From assembly GCA_009920815.1 (NCBI GenBank), contig RFZH01000107.1:1-7912 (forward strand): DNA of 7,912 nt. Direction: 5' to 3'. Every line of letters begins with the position of its first letter. The stretch's first letter is position 1. Of the stretch, positions 6,628 to 7,912 are shown piece by piece. The position numbers and the translations under genes are program-made. The notes under the pieces are model-generated. The model was not told where the DNA came from. It saw only the letters and a list, made by a program, of their open reading frames with translations, and ran no database searches. The stretch is from Paracoccaceae bacterium (GTDB lineage: Bacteria > Pseudomonadota > Alphaproteobacteria > Rhodobacterales > Rhodobacteraceae).

Positions 6628-7574
6628 TCCAACACAGGATTGGTCGGAATTATCCGGTGTGGATTTATGCTTTCGTGTGAATAGTGATAATGACGCACAA
6701 TATGCTTAAAATTCACAGTCTGCGCGATACCTGGCATCTGATAGAGTTCGCGTGTGTAGGCCCATAAATTCGGGTAATCTATAATCCGTTTGCGGTTACA
6801 TTTGAAATGCAAATGATAGACAGGATCAAATCGAATAAGGGTGGTAAACAAACGCCAGTCCGCTTCGGTCAGGGTATCACCCATCAGATATCGATGCGCA
6901 GCTAGGCGATCTTCTAACCAATCCAATGTGTCAAACAACGGTCCGACTGCCGCATCATATGCGGTTTGCGTGGTTGCAAACCCGCTTTTATAAACACCGT
7001 TGTTAACGGTGTCATAGATACGTGTATTTACACCTTCAATATCGTCGCGTCGGTCTTGTGGCCAAAAATCAGTGCGATTTCCGGTGACATCATCAAAGGC
7101 AGAATTGAACATTCTAATGATTTCGGAACTTTCATTTGAAACAATCGTGCCAGTCTTTTTGTCCCACAGCACAGGAACGGTCACCCGACCTGTCATTGAC
7201 GGTTCCGCCCGCAAATAAATGTCGCGCATATAGGCCAGACCAAACAACGTATCACCCGTCGCGCCGTCGTCATCGGTTTCAAAACTCCACCCGTCGGCAA
7301 GCATATCCGGATGCACGACAGACACCGAAATATGATCAACCAAATCTTTTAGCTCACGAAAAATCAATGTGCGATGCGCCCAAGGACAGGCCATCGAAAC
7401 ATACAGATGATAGCGCCCCGATTCGGCGACATAGCCACCAGCGCCCGACGGGCCAGGACGGCCATCCGCCGTGATCCAGTTGCGAAAGCTAGCATTTGAG
7501 CGCACAAATGCGCCACCTGTTGCTTTTGTGTCATACCATTGGTCGCGCCAAACGCCGTCAATCAAAAGGCCCAT
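6579..7574 (-). CDS. yqjG: Glutathionyl-hydroquinone reductase (Xi-class GST)
   Basis: Reduces S-glutathionyl-hydroquinones back to hydroquinones with glutathione, a cytoplasmic salvage step for quinones formed during aromatic metabolism or oxidative stress. The 331 residues match E. coli YqjG (about 328). The thioredoxin-fold N-terminal half carries the catalytic Cys63 in MACPWAHRT, and the helical C-terminal half has Tyr195 (NNGVYKSGFA), the RFDPVYHLHFKCN signature at 248-260 and Tyr296 (RHYHYSH). Cys63, Tyr195 and Tyr296 fall at the same positions I recall as functional in YqjG. The start at 7574 is chosen for its strong ribosome binding site; an in-frame ATG at 7592 has none. The last 16 codons overlap the convergent receiver gene. 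The extreme C-terminus (YWAPHNRDALG) is still family-like, so the overlap is not a read-through artefact. PcpF/LinE-like relatives serve chlorinated aromatic degradation; the native substrate here is unknown. Confidence 0.94.
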   Translation of the reverse strand: MGLLIDGVWRDQWYDTKATGGAFVRSNASFRNWITADGRPGPSGAGGYVAESGRYHLYVSMACPWAHRTLIFRELKDLVDHISVSVVHPDMLADGWSFETDDDGATGDTLFGLAYMRDIYLRAEPSMTGRVTVPVLWDKKTGTIVSNESSEIIRMFNSAFDDVTGNRTDFWPQDRRDDIEGVNTRIYDTVNNGVYKSGFATTQTAYDAAVGPLFDTLDWLEDRLAAHRYLMGDTLTEADWRLFTTLIRFDPVYHLHFKCNRKRIIDYPNLWAYTRELYQMPGIAQTVNFKHIVRHYHYSHESINPHRIIPTNPVLDYWAPHNRDALGELAA

Positions 7575-7580
7575 AGGTTT

Positions 7581-7590
7581 CCCTTCCTTC
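7581..7590 (-). promoter_or_regulatory. Ribosome binding site that fixes the reductase start
   Basis: On the minus strand GAAGGAAGGG precedes the ATG at 7574 by six bases. The alternative ATG at 7592 overlaps the edge of this site and has only AT-rich sequence upstream, so 7574 is preferred. Confidence 0.75.
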
Positions 7591-7686
7591 ATTACATTTA
7601 CATGAAATTAAGGGGAATTTTACATAAATGATACCCGTATGACCGCGCAAGTCCTCTGCGCAGATGCACATTCAAATTTTGGTTTA

Positions 7687-7717
7687 CCCAACGGGATATG
7701 CTGTGCGCCCGATTGGG
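7687..7717. other. GC-rich hairpin in the divergent intergenic region
   Basis: CCCAACGGG (7687-7695) pairs with CCCG-A-TTGGG (7708-7717): nine base pairs with one bulged A and a 12-base loop. It lies 51 bases before the start codon of the right-edge gene, so it could fold in that gene's leader or act as a protein site. No T-run follows on either strand, so it is not a normal terminator. The surrounding 7575-7768 gap separates two divergent genes and must hold both promoters, but I could not place convincing -35/-10 boxes. Confidence 0.4.
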
Positions 7718-7768
7718 ATCTTGATTCAAAAAAGACACAGCGTCACTCTGAGATCAGGAGGAAAAAAC

Positions 7769-7912
7769 ATGTCGACCTATTTGCCCCCAGATATCCTTGC
7801 CGGCTTGGATACGGCGCGCCGCGCGGAAAAAAAACGCAAATCACGCTTACGGGTGGAATTTGACGGTGACATGTATCCAGTTGTGCGCATGTGGCATGAT
7901 GGATTCGCACTC
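7769..7912 (+). CDS. Conserved-looking hypothetical protein, 3' end cut
   Basis: Only the first 48 codons are visible. The start is very well supported by AGGAGG at 7756-7761, seven bases before the ATG. The protein begins MSTYLPPDILAGLDTARR, has a strongly basic patch (EKKRKSRLRV, about residues 19-28), then VEFDGDMYPVVRMWHDGFAL, which looks like a beta-strand pair of a small barrel. There is no signal peptide or membrane segment in this part. The pattern recalls short Rhodobacteraceae proteins with a possible PilZ-like fold, but that is a weak memory-based guess. It is divergent from the glutathionyl-hydroquinone reductase gene across 194 bases, and no shared function is implied. Confidence 0.75.
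   Translation, partial: MSTYLPPDILAGLDTARRAEKKRKSRLRVEFDGDMYPVVRMWHDGFAL

Noticed and set aside
7645..7661. GCGCA-N7-TGCGC inverted repeat between the divergent genes
   Set aside because: Only five pairs and part of a common GC-rich word; not distinguishable from chance.
7639..7863. A 74-codon + strand frame across the right-edge intergenic region
   Set aside because: It overlaps the much better supported gene starting at 7769 (AGGAGG site) in a different frame and has no recognisable protein features.

Overview
The window looks like chromosomal DNA from an alphaproteobacterium, most likely a marine member of the Rhodobacteraceae (Roseobacter group). That placement is inference: it rests on the moderate base composition, the protein styles, a CtrA-like promoter motif and the gene mix, not on a marker gene. 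The theme is use of plant-derived aromatic compounds. No rRNA, tRNA, insertion sequence, CRISPR array or phage gene was seen. The DNA is densely coding and no gap between genes exceeds 300 bases.

Left part (1-2508, + strand). A nearly complete quiC-type gene enters at the left edge, missing only about two or three codons. It encodes a fusion of a metal-dependent 3-dehydroshikimate dehydratase and an HPPD-like domain, and should turn 3-dehydroshikimate into protocatechuate. After a 153-base gap comes a DUF3237 protein of unknown function.

Middle (2509-6110, + strand). A MarR-family regulator gene follows a 21-bp palindrome (8-bp perfect arms) that is a good candidate for its own operator. Five bases after it starts a feruloyl-CoA synthase gene (fcs), and 72 bases further a class I cytochrome P450 whose I-helix and C-terminus resemble the GcoA (CYP255) aromatic O-demethylase type. 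The three read as one operon that senses and processes hydroxycinnamates or methoxylated aromatics. The usual fcs partners (hydratase/aldolase, vanillin dehydrogenase) and a P450 reductase or ferredoxin are absent from the window. A hairpin lies across the P450 stop codon.

Right part (6111-7912). A single-domain, partly degenerate receiver protein (+) converges with a glutathionyl-hydroquinone reductase gene (-), and their 3' ends overlap by 49 bases. Upstream of the reductase a 194-base divergent intergenic region carries a strong hairpin. It ends in a very good ribosome binding site for a gene that runs off the right edge, of which only 48 codons are visible.

Together quiC, fcs, the P450 and the quinone-conjugate reductase suggest a catabolic neighbourhood for lignin- or quinate-type aromatics that feeds protocatechuate and detoxifies quinones. 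Which compound induces it, and what the P450 and DUF3237 protein act on, cannot be read from the sequence.
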